This document shows positions 8,608-16,222 of a DNA stretch of 47,709 nucleotides, in pieces. A model generated the notes under the pieces. The model saw only the letters and a list, made by a program, of their open reading frames with translations, had not been told where the DNA came from and did not search any database. Source of the DNA: Bog-793 sp050014835 (GTDB lineage Bacteria; Actinomycetota; Acidimicrobiia; Acidimicrobiales; Bog-793); NCBI GenBank assembly GCA_050014835.1, contig JBEKCO010000017.1, positions 1 to 47,709 of the forward strand. The letters run 5' to 3'. How positions within the stretch are numbered: the stretch's first letter is position 1; each line of letters starts with the position of its first letter. A program made the translations under genes and the position numbers.

Positions 8608-8616
8608 ACGTTAGCA
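8608..8616 (-). promoter_or_regulatory. Candidate extended -10 promoter of tRNA-Asn
   Basis: On the minus strand the bases read TGCTAACGT, a TG-N-TANNNT extended -10 element, ending 13 bases before the first base of tRNA-Asn. No convincing -35 hexamer is visible. The same pattern occurs before rpsT and tRNA-Gln in this window. Confidence 0.45.
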
Positions 8617-8790
8617 GTGCATGCCGTGCACGGTGGCCGCACCCGGAGAGGCGCTCGCGGGGGTCGCCGGGGCCGGGAAGGATCCAGGGATACCCCGGGC
8701 GGCGTGGGTGAATCCTCCTTGTTGTTTCGGAGCCTCGCCGCGAGAGCCCCGCGTCGACGCGAATCATCGGTGTGGCACCTGCGGGGTGGG

Positions 8791-9930
8791 TCAGTCGCCC
8801 TCGAGGTAGTCCCTGAGGGGCTGGGCGAACGTGGGCTGGCGAAGCTTGGCGAGCGTCTTCATCTCGATCTGGCGGACCCGCTCCCGCGTCACGCCGAAGA
8901 TCTGACCGACCTCCTCGAGCGTCCGGATCTTGCCGTCGTCGAGTCCGAAACGGAGCCGGACGACCTCCTGCTCGCGGGGGGGGAGCTCGTGGAGGGCATG
9001 TTGGACCGCCTCGTTCAGCATGACTCTGGTCGCGGCGTCGAGCGGAACCTCAGCCGTGCGGTCCTCGACGAGATCCGAGAGGCTGAACTCCTCGTCGCCC
9101 CCGCCGATCGGCTGCTGCAGCGAGATCGTGTCCTGGCTGAGGCGCTGGATCTCGCGCACCCGGTCAGCGGAGAACTCGATGCGCGTCGCGATCTCGTCGA
9201 CCGTGGCATCGCGGCCGAGCTGCTGGGAAAGCTGACGCTGGATCCGCACGACCTTGTTGATCGTCTCGACCATGTGGACGGGGATGCGGATCGTCCTCGC
9301 CTGGTCGGCGACGGCCCGGGTGATCGCCTGGCGGATCCACCATGTCGCGTACGTCGAGAACTTGAACCCGCGGCGGTAGTCGAACTTCTCGACGGCGCGC
9401 ATCAAGCCGAGGTTGCCTTCCTGGATGAGATCGAGGAAGGCCATGCCGCGGTTGCGGTAGCGCTTGGCGATGGACACGACGAGCCTGAGGTTCGCCTCGG
9501 TCAGGAGGTCCTTCGCCTCCTGGCCCTCGGCGATCTCGCGCTCGGTGGCACGGCGCTTCGCTAACGCGACCTCCGCGAGAGCGCCGCCTCGCCGCCAGGC
9601 TTCGAGGCGCTCGTGGGCGGCGCGTCCCCGTTCTATCCGCTTCGCGCAGAGCACCTCGATATCTGCCGACAGCAGTGACACGCGGCCGATCTCCTGCAGA
9701 TAGGCGCGCACCGGGTCACCGAGGCTCGCCGCGCCGGTGCCATTCGTCGAGCCGGAACGCAGCGTGCGGATCGCCTCGGTCGCCTGTTTCTCGGGACTCA
9801 CCGCCTCCCGGCGCGTGGGTCCGTCGGCCCGGCGTGACCGGGTACGGACTCGCCGTTCGACCTTCGGAGGCGGCCCGGAGGGCTGGACCCCGGCGTCGGG
9901 GTCGTGTTCGCGCGGTCCGACGCGCCTCAT
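8791..9930 (-). CDS. rpoD: RNA polymerase primary-type sigma-70 factor
   Basis: The 379-residue protein has sigma regions 1.2 (DPVRAYLQEIG), 2.1-2.4 (ANLRLVVSIAKRY, FLDLIQEGNLGLMRAVEKFDY, STYATWWIRQAI), 3 and 4.1-4.2 (the last helix-turn-helix being VTRERVRQIE). It directs core RNA polymerase to -10/-35 promoters. I chose the ATG at 9930 because it overlaps the dnaG stop as ATGA; a start at 9963 would add 11 residues inside dnaG. The N-terminus is basic and poorly conserved, with no long acidic region 1.1 as in E. coli. It could be the principal factor or a close group-2 paralogue; adjacency to dnaG favours the principal one. dnaG-rpoD is a classical macromolecular synthesis operon pair. Confidence 0.92.
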   Translation of the reverse strand: MRRVGPREHDPDAGVQPSGPPPKVERRVRTRSRRADGPTRREAVSPEKQATEAIRTLRSGSTNGTGAASLGDPVRAYLQEIGRVSLLSADIEVLCAKRIERGRAAHERLEAWRRGGALAEVALAKRRATEREIAEGQEAKDLLTEANLRLVVSIAKRYRNRGMAFLDLIQEGNLGLMRAVEKFDYRRGFKFSTYATWWIRQAITRAVADQARTIRIPVHMVETINKVVRIQRQLSQQLGRDATVDEIATRIEFSADRVREIQRLSQDTISLQQPIGGGDEEFSLSDLVEDRTAEVPLDAATRVMLNEAVQHALHELPPREQEVVRLRFGLDDGKIRTLEEVGQIFGVTRERVRQIEMKTLAKLRQPTFAQPLRDYLEGD

Positions 9931-11858
9931 CCCCCGCCCTCCTGCTCCCGTTGCGTGAGCCACGCTACCAACCGTTGCGCGGCCTCCTCCGCGCTGGAGG
10001 GTGCGCCCGGGCGGACGAGCGGATCGCGCAGCGTTTCGAGCTCGGTTCGCAGCCAGGCACCCGCGGTCAGCACCGCGACGACGTCTTCGGCCCTTCCCTC
10101 CTGCTCGGCGACGCGTCCCTCGGCCTCGAGCTCGCGCAGGACGCGCTCGCTCGCCGCCCGGACGAGCTCGATGTACGTGCCGCTGACGTCGAGCTCGTCG
10201 GGCACCTCGGAGACGGCCAGGCGACGGAGGAGATCGCCCGAATCCGGATCTGCCTTGTTGATCGCCTCGGTGAGGTTCGCCGAGCCGACGAGCGAGCGGA
10301 AGGCGTTCCGTTGCACCGGGTCGACGAAGAGCACGTCGCCGATCAGGGCGCGGGTCTCGTCGGGACGGTCGAGCACGAGGAGGAGGGCGTCCCGCCCCGC
10401 CCGCAGCTCGGCGCCGATCTCTGGGGCGCGCCCGGCAATCCGGCCGCGCCTTTCCGGTTCGGCGTCCGTCGGGTTGCCGTCGCCGGCGGGGCCATCACGG
10501 TCGTCCTCTCGCCGCCCGGGACCGGGGGCTCGTTCCTCGGTCGCTGGCTGCGGGCGGGACTGCACCGCGACGAGGAGCTCGCGCAACCTTCTTGGGTCGA
10601 GGCGCGTCCGGTCGGCCACACCGACGAGGTACTGGTCGCGGACGAACTCGTTCGGGTGCTCGGCGATGGCCTCGATCGCCGCCTCGGCGGCTCGGCTACG
10701 GCCCTCGGGCGTACGCAGGTCGTGGGCGCCGAGGGCCTGTTCGACCCGGAAGCCGAGGAACGGCTGGGCGTGCTCGACCGCGGCGGCGAGTGCGGCGGGT
10801 TCGCGCTGGGCAAGCTCGCCGGGGTCCGATCCCGTGGGCAGCACGGCGACGGCGAGTTCGAGCTCGTGACGCTTCTCCCACTGGTACAGGCGCGCCGCGG
10901 CCGCCTGCCCGGCGGCGTCGGCGTCGAAGCACAGCACGATCTTCCTGGCGAAGTGGGCGAGCAGCCGGAAATGGTCCTCGGTGAGCGCCGTGCCGCACGT
11001 CGCGACGACCCGCGGGATCCCGGCGGCGTGGAAGCCGATGACGTCCGTGTAGCCCTCGCACACGACGACCTCGTGCGCGTGGGCGATGTCCGACTTCGCC
11101 CAGTTCAGCCCGTAGAGCGTGCGCCGCTTGGAGTAGATGGACGACTCGGGCGAGTTGCGGTACTTCGGGCCCGGTTCTCGATCCGAGGCGCGCAGCCCCT
11201 CGGGAAGGACGCGCCCTCCGAAGGCGATCGCCTGGCCACCGGGGTCGAAGATCGGGAACATGACCCTTTCCCGGAAGGCGTCCTGGAGCCGACCGCGCTC
11301 GCTCTCGTAGGCGAGCCCGGCCTCGCGCAGGACCGGGCCCGGGAGTCGCAGGGCGCGCACGAGCTCGTCGAAACCCGCCGGCGCGTAGCCGAGGCGGAAC
11401 TTGCGGACGACTTCGCCGTCGTAGCCCCGTGAGCGCAGGTACTGGCGGGCCCGGCCGGCCTCCGGGTTGGCGAGCAGCCGCTCATGGTAGAACTCGACCG
11501 CGGCGGTCATCGCGGCGAGCAGCTCGCGGCGTCGGCTGCGATCAGCGTTCCGGTCGCGGTCGTCGTCGTAGCGAATCGTGATCCCGGCGCGGTTGGCGAG
11601 GCGCTCGACGGCTTCGACGAAGTCGACCCCCTCCGTTGCCCTCACGAAGCTGATCGCGTCGCCCGACGCCTGGCAGCCGAAGCAGTAGTAGAGGCCCTCC
11701 TCGGCGTTCACGCTGAACGACCCCGTCTTCTCGGCGTGGAACGGGCAGAGGCCGACGAACCGACGGCCGACCCGCTTGAGGGCGGTCTGCTCGCCGATCA
11801 GCGCGACGAGGTCGGTCGCGGCCCGGACCCGGGCGACGTCCTCGTCAGCGATTGCCAT
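9927..11858 (-). CDS. dnaG: DNA primase
   Basis: This 643-residue protein has an N-terminal CHC2 zinc-binding domain with ligands Cys38, His41, Cys59 and Cys62 (CPFH...CFGC). A catalytic core follows, with the TOPRIM motifs VCEGYTDV and LCFDADAAG. The C-terminal third should bind the replicative helicase and is poorly conserved. It makes RNA primers at the replication fork. The ATG at 11858 gives the standard start just before the zinc domain; an open frame continues 61 codons upstream but runs into the DUF3052 gene. Its stop overlaps the rpoD start (ATGA), so both are translated together. Confidence 0.95.
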   Translation of the reverse strand: MAIADEDVARVRAATDLVALIGEQTALKRVGRRFVGLCPFHAEKTGSFSVNAEEGLYYCFGCQASGDAISFVRATEGVDFVEAVERLANRAGITIRYDDDRDRNADRSRRRELLAAMTAAVEFYHERLLANPEAGRARQYLRSRGYDGEVVRKFRLGYAPAGFDELVRALRLPGPVLREAGLAYESERGRLQDAFRERVMFPIFDPGGQAIAFGGRVLPEGLRASDREPGPKYRNSPESSIYSKRRTLYGLNWAKSDIAHAHEVVVCEGYTDVIGFHAAGIPRVVATCGTALTEDHFRLLAHFARKIVLCFDADAAGQAAAARLYQWEKRHELELAVAVLPTGSDPGELAQREPAALAAAVEHAQPFLGFRVEQALGAHDLRTPEGRSRAAEAAIEAIAEHPNEFVRDQYLVGVADRTRLDPRRLRELLVAVQSRPQPATEERAPGPGRREDDRDGPAGDGNPTDAEPERRGRIAGRAPEIGAELRAGRDALLLVLDRPDETRALIGDVLFVDPVQRNAFRSLVGSANLTEAINKADPDSGDLLRRLAVSEVPDELDVSGTYIELVRAASERVLRELEAEGRVAEQEGRAEDVVAVLTAGAWLRTELETLRDPLVRPGAPSSAEEAAQRLVAWLTQREQEGGG

Positions 11859-11904
11859 GAACCGGACGGTACCCGTTCGCCGCGTCGTCTGGTCGCGGGC
11901 AGGC

Positions 11905-12321
11905 TCAGCCCGGCTTGCGCCTGGCCACGAAGCGGAGACCGGACCAGTCGGCGTCGAGGGCGGCGACCTTGTTGTCGACGAGCCCGAGCGAGAGCCCCGC
12001 CCGTCGCACGACGCCGTCGGAGAGATCGCTCTCGTGGCCACCGGCGCGACGTGGCCAACAGATCCAGAGTGGCGGGGTCGCGACGCCAGAAGCCCCGATC
12101 GCGCGCAGCGCGATGGCGAGCTCGCGCTCGCTGCGGGCGAAGACGATCGTTACGTCCGCCGCGCAGAGCTCTTCCGCGCCGATGGGCGTGTCCCGGCGGC
12201 GGACCTTGACGCCCGCCGGGGCGTGGTCGAGCGTCCAGTCCGCGGGAGCGCCGACGACGAGGACGCACGATCCCGCGACGAGGCCGAGCTTCCTTGCCTG
12301 TCCGGCGGGGTCGGGGGGCAC
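11905..12321 (-). CDS. DUF3052 family protein
   Basis: The 138-residue product matches the actinobacterial DUF3052 pattern. It has an opening 'QARKLGLVAGSCVLVVGAP', a middle stretch reading as a beta strand before 'SERELAIAL', then WICWPRR and a closing 'GLSLGLVDNKVAALDADWSG'. No catalytic site is known for the family and none can be seen. It starts with GTG, 24 bases after glyS, and is followed by dnaG 46 bases later, so it is probably in the same minus-strand transcript. Its conserved position among replication and translation genes does not reveal its job. Confidence 0.75.
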   Translation of the reverse strand: MPPDPAGQARKLGLVAGSCVLVVGAPADWTLDHAPAGVKVRRRDTPIGAEELCAADVTIVFARSERELAIALRAIGASGVATPPLWICWPRRAGGHESDLSDGVVRRAGLSLGLVDNKVAALDADWSGLRFVARRKPG

Positions 12322-12345
12322 GGGAGCCCGGAATCCGCGACCGTC

Positions 12346-13686
12346 CTAGGTCGCGATGCGGTCCTGGAGCTCGGTGACGACCCGCTCGATCGGGACCCGG
12401 TCCTGGAGCGTCGAGTCGCGCTCGCGGATCGTCACGGCGTCGTCGGTGAGGCTATCGAAATCGACGGTGACGCAGAACGGCGTGCCGATCTCGTCCTGGC
12501 GGCGGTAACGGCGCCCGATCGACTGCGTGTCGTCGTAGTCGCACATCAGCGTGGCCTGGCAGCGGTGGAGCACCTCGTGGGCGAGCGCGTCGAGTGGCTC
12601 CTTCCTCGACAGCGGGAGCACGGCGACCTGGAACGGCGCGAGCTGCGGGCTGAGTCGCAGCACCGTGCGGCGTTCACCGCCGACCTCGTCCTCGTCGTAG
12701 GCGGCGAGGAGGAAGGCCATCATCGCCCGCGTCGCGCCCGCGGAAGGTTCGATGACATGCGGCGTGTAGCGCTCGCCGCTCACCTGGTCGAAGTACTCGA
12801 GCCGGACGCCGGAGAGGGCGCTGTGGGCCTTCAGGTCGAAATCCGTTCGGTTGGCGATCCCTTCGAGCTCGCCCCAGCCCCAGGGGAAGGTGAACTCGAT
12901 GTCCGTCGTCGCCGCGGAGTAATGCGACAGGTCCTCGGGGGCGTGCTGTCGGAAGCGCAGCTGGTCCTTGCCGATCCCGAGCCGCTGGAACCAGGCGAGC
13001 CGCTCATCGCACCAGTAGGCGAACCACCGGTCGGCGTCGGCCGGGGGGACGAAGTACTCGAGCTCCATCATCTCGAACTCGCGGGTGCGGAACACGAAGT
13101 TGCCCGGCGTGATCTCGTTGCGGAAGCCGCGACCGAGCTGGGCGATCCCGAAGGGGGGCTTGCGGCGCATCGTCGTCATCACGTTCAAGAAGTTGACGAA
13201 CATCCCCTGGGCCGTCTCTGGCCGCAGGTAGGCGACGGCGGACTCGTCCTCGACGGCGCCGACGAAGGTCTTGAACATGAGATTGAACGGCCGGGCCTCG
13301 GTGAGATCGGCGGAGCCACAGTTCGGGCAAGCGCCGTCGATCTGGTCGGCGCGCCAGCGCTCGTGGCACGACCGGCAGTCGACGAGCGGGTCGACGAACG
13401 TCTCGAGGTGGCCCGACGCCTCCCAGACCTTCGGGTTCGTGATGATCGCGGCTTCGATCGGCACGACGTCGTCGCGTTCGCGCACGACCGCGCGCCACCA
13501 GGCATCCCGGACGTTCCGGAGCATCAGCGCGCCGAGCGGCCCGTAGTCGTAGGTCGAGCGGATGCCGCCGTAGATCTCGGCGGAGGGGAAGATGAAGCCC
13601 CGTCTTTTCGCGAGGTTGACGATCGTGTCGAACAGCCCCGTGTCCTCGGTGGGCGCGCGGTCCTCTTTGGGGTTTTCCTCCGACAT
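12346..13686 (-). CDS. glyS: Glycyl-tRNA synthetase, single-chain (alpha2) type
   Basis: The 446-residue protein is a class II synthetase of the one-subunit type found in actinobacteria, archaea and eukaryotes, not the two-subunit GlyQS type. Motif 2 is visible (FRNEITPGNFVFRTREFE), motif 3 is GATRAMMAFL, and the YDYGPLG stretch near the N-terminus is diagnostic. A zinc-ribbon-like insertion (CRSC...CPNC) lies near residues 105-125. The C-terminal anticodon-binding domain begins near LAPFQVAVLPL. The ATG at 13686 has no clear ribosome site. It charges tRNA-Gly. The gene is between recO and the DUF3052 gene. Confidence 0.96.
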   Translation of the reverse strand: MSEENPKEDRAPTEDTGLFDTIVNLAKRRGFIFPSAEIYGGIRSTYDYGPLGALMLRNVRDAWWRAVVRERDDVVPIEAAIITNPKVWEASGHLETFVDPLVDCRSCHERWRADQIDGACPNCGSADLTEARPFNLMFKTFVGAVEDESAVAYLRPETAQGMFVNFLNVMTTMRRKPPFGIAQLGRGFRNEITPGNFVFRTREFEMMELEYFVPPADADRWFAYWCDERLAWFQRLGIGKDQLRFRQHAPEDLSHYSAATTDIEFTFPWGWGELEGIANRTDFDLKAHSALSGVRLEYFDQVSGERYTPHVIEPSAGATRAMMAFLLAAYDEDEVGGERRTVLRLSPQLAPFQVAVLPLSRKEPLDALAHEVLHRCQATLMCDYDDTQSIGRRYRRQDEIGTPFCVTVDFDSLTDDAVTIRERDSTLQDRVPIERVVTELQDRIAT

Positions 13687-13757
13687 ATGACGAGGTTACC
13701 CCGTGTCGCCGTCGCAGAATCCTGCCGTGGCGCCGCCCGCACCACCGCCCGTGGCGA

Positions 13758-14503
13758 TCAGGCCGGTGCGGTCTCCTCGGCGACGTGATAGCGCGTCGTT
13801 CGCAGCCGCCGATCGAGGTGGTGCTCGATGGCGGAGGTCGCGAGGCGCTCCAGCGCGTCGACTGTCGGGCCGTCGGGTTCGGTGAGCGCCCGGGCGAGGG
13901 CGCCCGAGCAGATGCGCTGGGCGAGCTCGACGACCGCGGGGGAGGCCGCCTGTCCGCGCCGGCAGTCCTGGCAGAGGAAACCGCCTTCCCCGGCGTCCCT
14001 TCCCCGGCGTCGAAGGCGACGAGTGGGCCGGATCGGCCGCAGTGGGCGCAGGAGTCGGTGACCGGTCCGACGCCCTCGACCGAGAGGAGCCTCAGGCAGA
14101 ATGCCGCGAGGGTCACCGGCGACGCGGTGGTCTCAAGGCTGCGCAGCGCACCGACGAGGAGCTTGTAGAGCGCGGGCGAGCCCTGGTGGTCGACGGTGAC
14201 CTGGTCGACAATTTCGAGCATCGTCATCGCCGGGCCGAGGCGGGCGAGATCGGAGCGGATCCCCCGGAAGACGTCGATCACCTCGACCTGGGTCACGATG
14301 TCGAGATCTCGGCCCCTCCAGCACATCATGTCGACGTGCGTGAGCGGTTCGAGACGCGCCCCGATGTGGCTCTTCACCTTGCGAACGCCCTTGGCGACGG
14401 CGCGCACCTTGCCGTGCTCGGGCGTGACGATCGTCACGATCCGGTCCGCCTCGCCGAGCCGGATCGTCCGGAGGACGACCCCGGTGTCGCGGTACGTCGC
14501 CAC
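13758..14503 (-). pseudogene. recO: DNA repair protein RecO, frame broken by a 14-bp duplication
   Basis: The GTG start at 14503 opens a RecO protein with the N-terminal OB-fold (TGVVLRTIRLGEADRIVTI). The central helical domain and a Cys pair (CAHCG) follow, and the match ends at FDAGEG. The frame then changes and runs on without similarity. The matching C-terminus (GFLCQDCRR, ending at TGA 13758) lies in another frame. The sequence between consists of two identical 14-base units at 13984-14011; removing one unit restores a continuous 243-residue RecO with a CxxC...CxxC zinc site. RecO loads RecA with RecR on gapped DNA. As read, the protein would lose its zinc site and C-terminal helices. 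Confidence 0.92.
13984..14011. repeat. Perfect 14-bp tandem duplication inside recO
   Basis: On the plus strand the unit ccttccccggcgtc occurs twice with no spacer (13984-13997 and 13998-14011). Fourteen is not a multiple of three, so the second copy shifts the recO frame. The sequence on both sides matches an intact RecO if one unit is removed. Confidence 0.95.
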
Positions 14504-14540
14504 GGGAGCTAGGACCCGGGGGTCGGGCCGCCGGGCGGTT

Positions 14541-15272
14541 TCAACGGTCGACGCCCCCGTAACGACGCTCGCGGCGCTGGAACTCGCGCACCGCGTCGAA
14601 GAGGTCCTCGCGCCGGAAGTCCGGCCAGAGGACGTCGGTGAAGACGAGCTCGGAGTAGGCGAGCTCCCAGAGCAGGAAATTGGAGATCCGGAACTCGCTC
14701 GAGGTGCGCACGATGAGGTCCGGGTCCGGCATGTCCGGGAAATACAGGTGGTCGCGGAAATGGCGCTCGTTGATCTGGTTCGCTGGGACGTTCTCCACGA
14801 CGAGCGACCGGACGGCGTCGATGATCTCGGCGCGACCCCCGTAGTTGAAGCAGATCGTGAAGGTCATCCGCTTGTTCTTCGCGGTGAGTTCCTCGGCATC
14901 GTCCATGTCACGGAGCAGGCGGCGAGGCACGCGCCAGTCGCGCCGGCCCGCGAACCGGACCCGGACGCCCTTGGCGTTCAGGTCGTCACGGTTGCGCTGG
15001 AGGATCCCCTTGTTGAAGTTCATGAGGAAATGCACTTCGTCGGAGGGACGGCGCCAGTTCTCCGTCGAGAACGCGTAGGCCGTGAACCACTTGACACCGA
15101 GTTGGAGGGCGCCGTCGACGGTGTCGACGAGAGCCTCCTCGCTCGCGGCGTGTCCGTCGGTGCGCGCCAGCCCGCGCTGGGTCGCCCACCGCCCGTTGCC
15201 GTCCATGACGACGGCGATGTGGCGCGGGACCTGGTTTGGGTCGACACCTTCGGGGAACGGGGCACTCGGCAC
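14541..15272 (-). CDS. uppS: Isoprenyl transferase (undecaprenyl diphosphate synthase type)
   Basis: The roughly 243-residue protein has the cis-prenyltransferase signature VPRHIAVVMDGNGRWA with the catalytic aspartate, then TAYAFSTENWRRP, and the C-terminal DLIVRTSSEFRISNFLLWE. It condenses isopentenyl diphosphate units in cis to make the long-chain lipid carrier for peptidoglycan and other wall polymers. The terminal region reads 'RTSSEFR' where 'RTSGExR' is usual. The start is uncertain: GTG 15272 gives a standard length, ATG 15326 adds 18 residues, and neither has a good ribosome site. A much longer open frame upstream overlaps cysH on the other strand and is not real. recO follows after 37 bases. 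Confidence 0.93.
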   Translation of the reverse strand: MPSAPFPEGVDPNQVPRHIAVVMDGNGRWATQRGLARTDGHAASEEALVDTVDGALQLGVKWFTAYAFSTENWRRPSDEVHFLMNFNKGILQRNRDDLNAKGVRVRFAGRRDWRVPRRLLRDMDDAEELTAKNKRMTFTICFNYGGRAEIIDAVRSLVVENVPANQINERHFRDHLYFPDMPDPDLIVRTSSEFRISNFLLWELAYSELVFTDVLWPDFRREDLFDAVREFQRRERRYGGVDR

Positions 15273-15392
15273 TACGGCGAAGCTAGTCCCGGCGGGAGTC
15301 GCTCCACCGTCGCGTGGGCCGTGCATTGGTTCGGCGTGCCGGGTCCCCATCCCGAGAAGCCGCCGGTGGGGCCGGGCCGGTGGGTCGCCCGG

Positions 15393-16127
15393 ATGAGGGT
15401 CGTTGACGTCATGGAGGCCGCCCGCGAAGGTCCGTCGGTCGGATCTGCACCGGCCCGGGACGCGAAGTCGGCCGACGCGCTCGAGGCCGAGGTTCTCCGC
15501 GTCGCGCACGACCTCGAGGGGGCCGATGCGCTCGACATCTGTCGTTGGGCCGTCGGACGGTTCGGCCGGGGTGTCGCCGTCGCGTCGTCGTTCCAGGACT
15601 GCGTGCTCATCGACCTCGCGGTGCGCGCCGACCCGGCGATCGAGGTGGCCTTCCTCGACACCGGCTTCCACTTTCCCGAGACGATCACGTACCTGCGGGA
15701 CGTCGAGCGTCGATTCGGCCTGAACCTCAACGTCGTCGAGCCGGGCATCCCGCTCACCGAGCACCCGTGCGGCAGCGCCCGCTGTTGCGAGATGCGCAAG
15801 GTCGTGCCGCTCGCCCGCGCGCTCGCCGGCAAGGCTGCGTGGATGACCGGGCTGAAGCGTGTCGACACTCCCGAACGGGCCGGTGCCCCCGTCGTCGGCT
15901 GGGAACCGGAGAAACACCTCGTGAAGGTGAATCCGATCGCCGCGTGGACCGACGAGAAGGTCGACCGCTACGTGGAGGAACGCGGACTCCCTCGCCACCC
16001 GCTCAACGCGGCCGGTTACGTGTCGATCGGCTGCGCCCCGACCACGCGGCCGATCGTGCCGGGGGAGGATCCTCGGGCTGGTCGTTGGCCGGACAGCGAC
16101 AAAACGGAGTGCGGCCTGCACCTTTGA
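15393..16127 (+). CDS. cysH: Phosphoadenylyl/adenylyl-sulfate reductase, with an altered Fe-S ligand site
   Basis: The 244-residue protein is a CysH enzyme: the nucleotide-binding start is VAVASSFQDCVLID, FLDTGFHFPET follows, and the catalytic cysteine is Cys240 in ECGLH at the C-terminus. It reduces activated sulfate to sulfite. The adjacent pair Cys131-Cys132 is the mark of the Fe-S cluster-bearing APS reductase branch. That branch also needs a CxxC near residue 214, but here the sequence is CAPT, with Thr217 (bases 16041-16043, ACC) in place of the fourth cysteine. Either the cluster is held differently, or it is lost. ATG 15393 or ATG 15411 could start the gene. It is divergent from uppS. 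Confidence 0.93.
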   Translation: MRVVDVMEAAREGPSVGSAPARDAKSADALEAEVLRVAHDLEGADALDICRWAVGRFGRGVAVASSFQDCVLIDLAVRADPAIEVAFLDTGFHFPETITYLRDVERRFGLNLNVVEPGIPLTEHPCGSARCCEMRKVVPLARALAGKAAWMTGLKRVDTPERAGAPVVGWEPEKHLVKVNPIAAWTDEKVDRYVEERGLPRHPLNAAGYVSIGCAPTTRPIVPGEDPRAGRWPDSDKTECGLHL

Positions 16128-16222
16128 GCGCGCGCAGGGCGGTCCTCCGGGAACCGTGCTCGGGGGCCGTGCATGCGTGACGGGGTGATGCCGGAAACCA
16201 CGCCGCGTCGCAACCGGGCCGT

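Noticed and set aside
8596..8790. Possible small RNA (SRP RNA-like) between tRNA-Asn and rpoD
   Set aside because: The conserved SRP loop sequences (GGAAGGAAGCA type) were not found in either strand.
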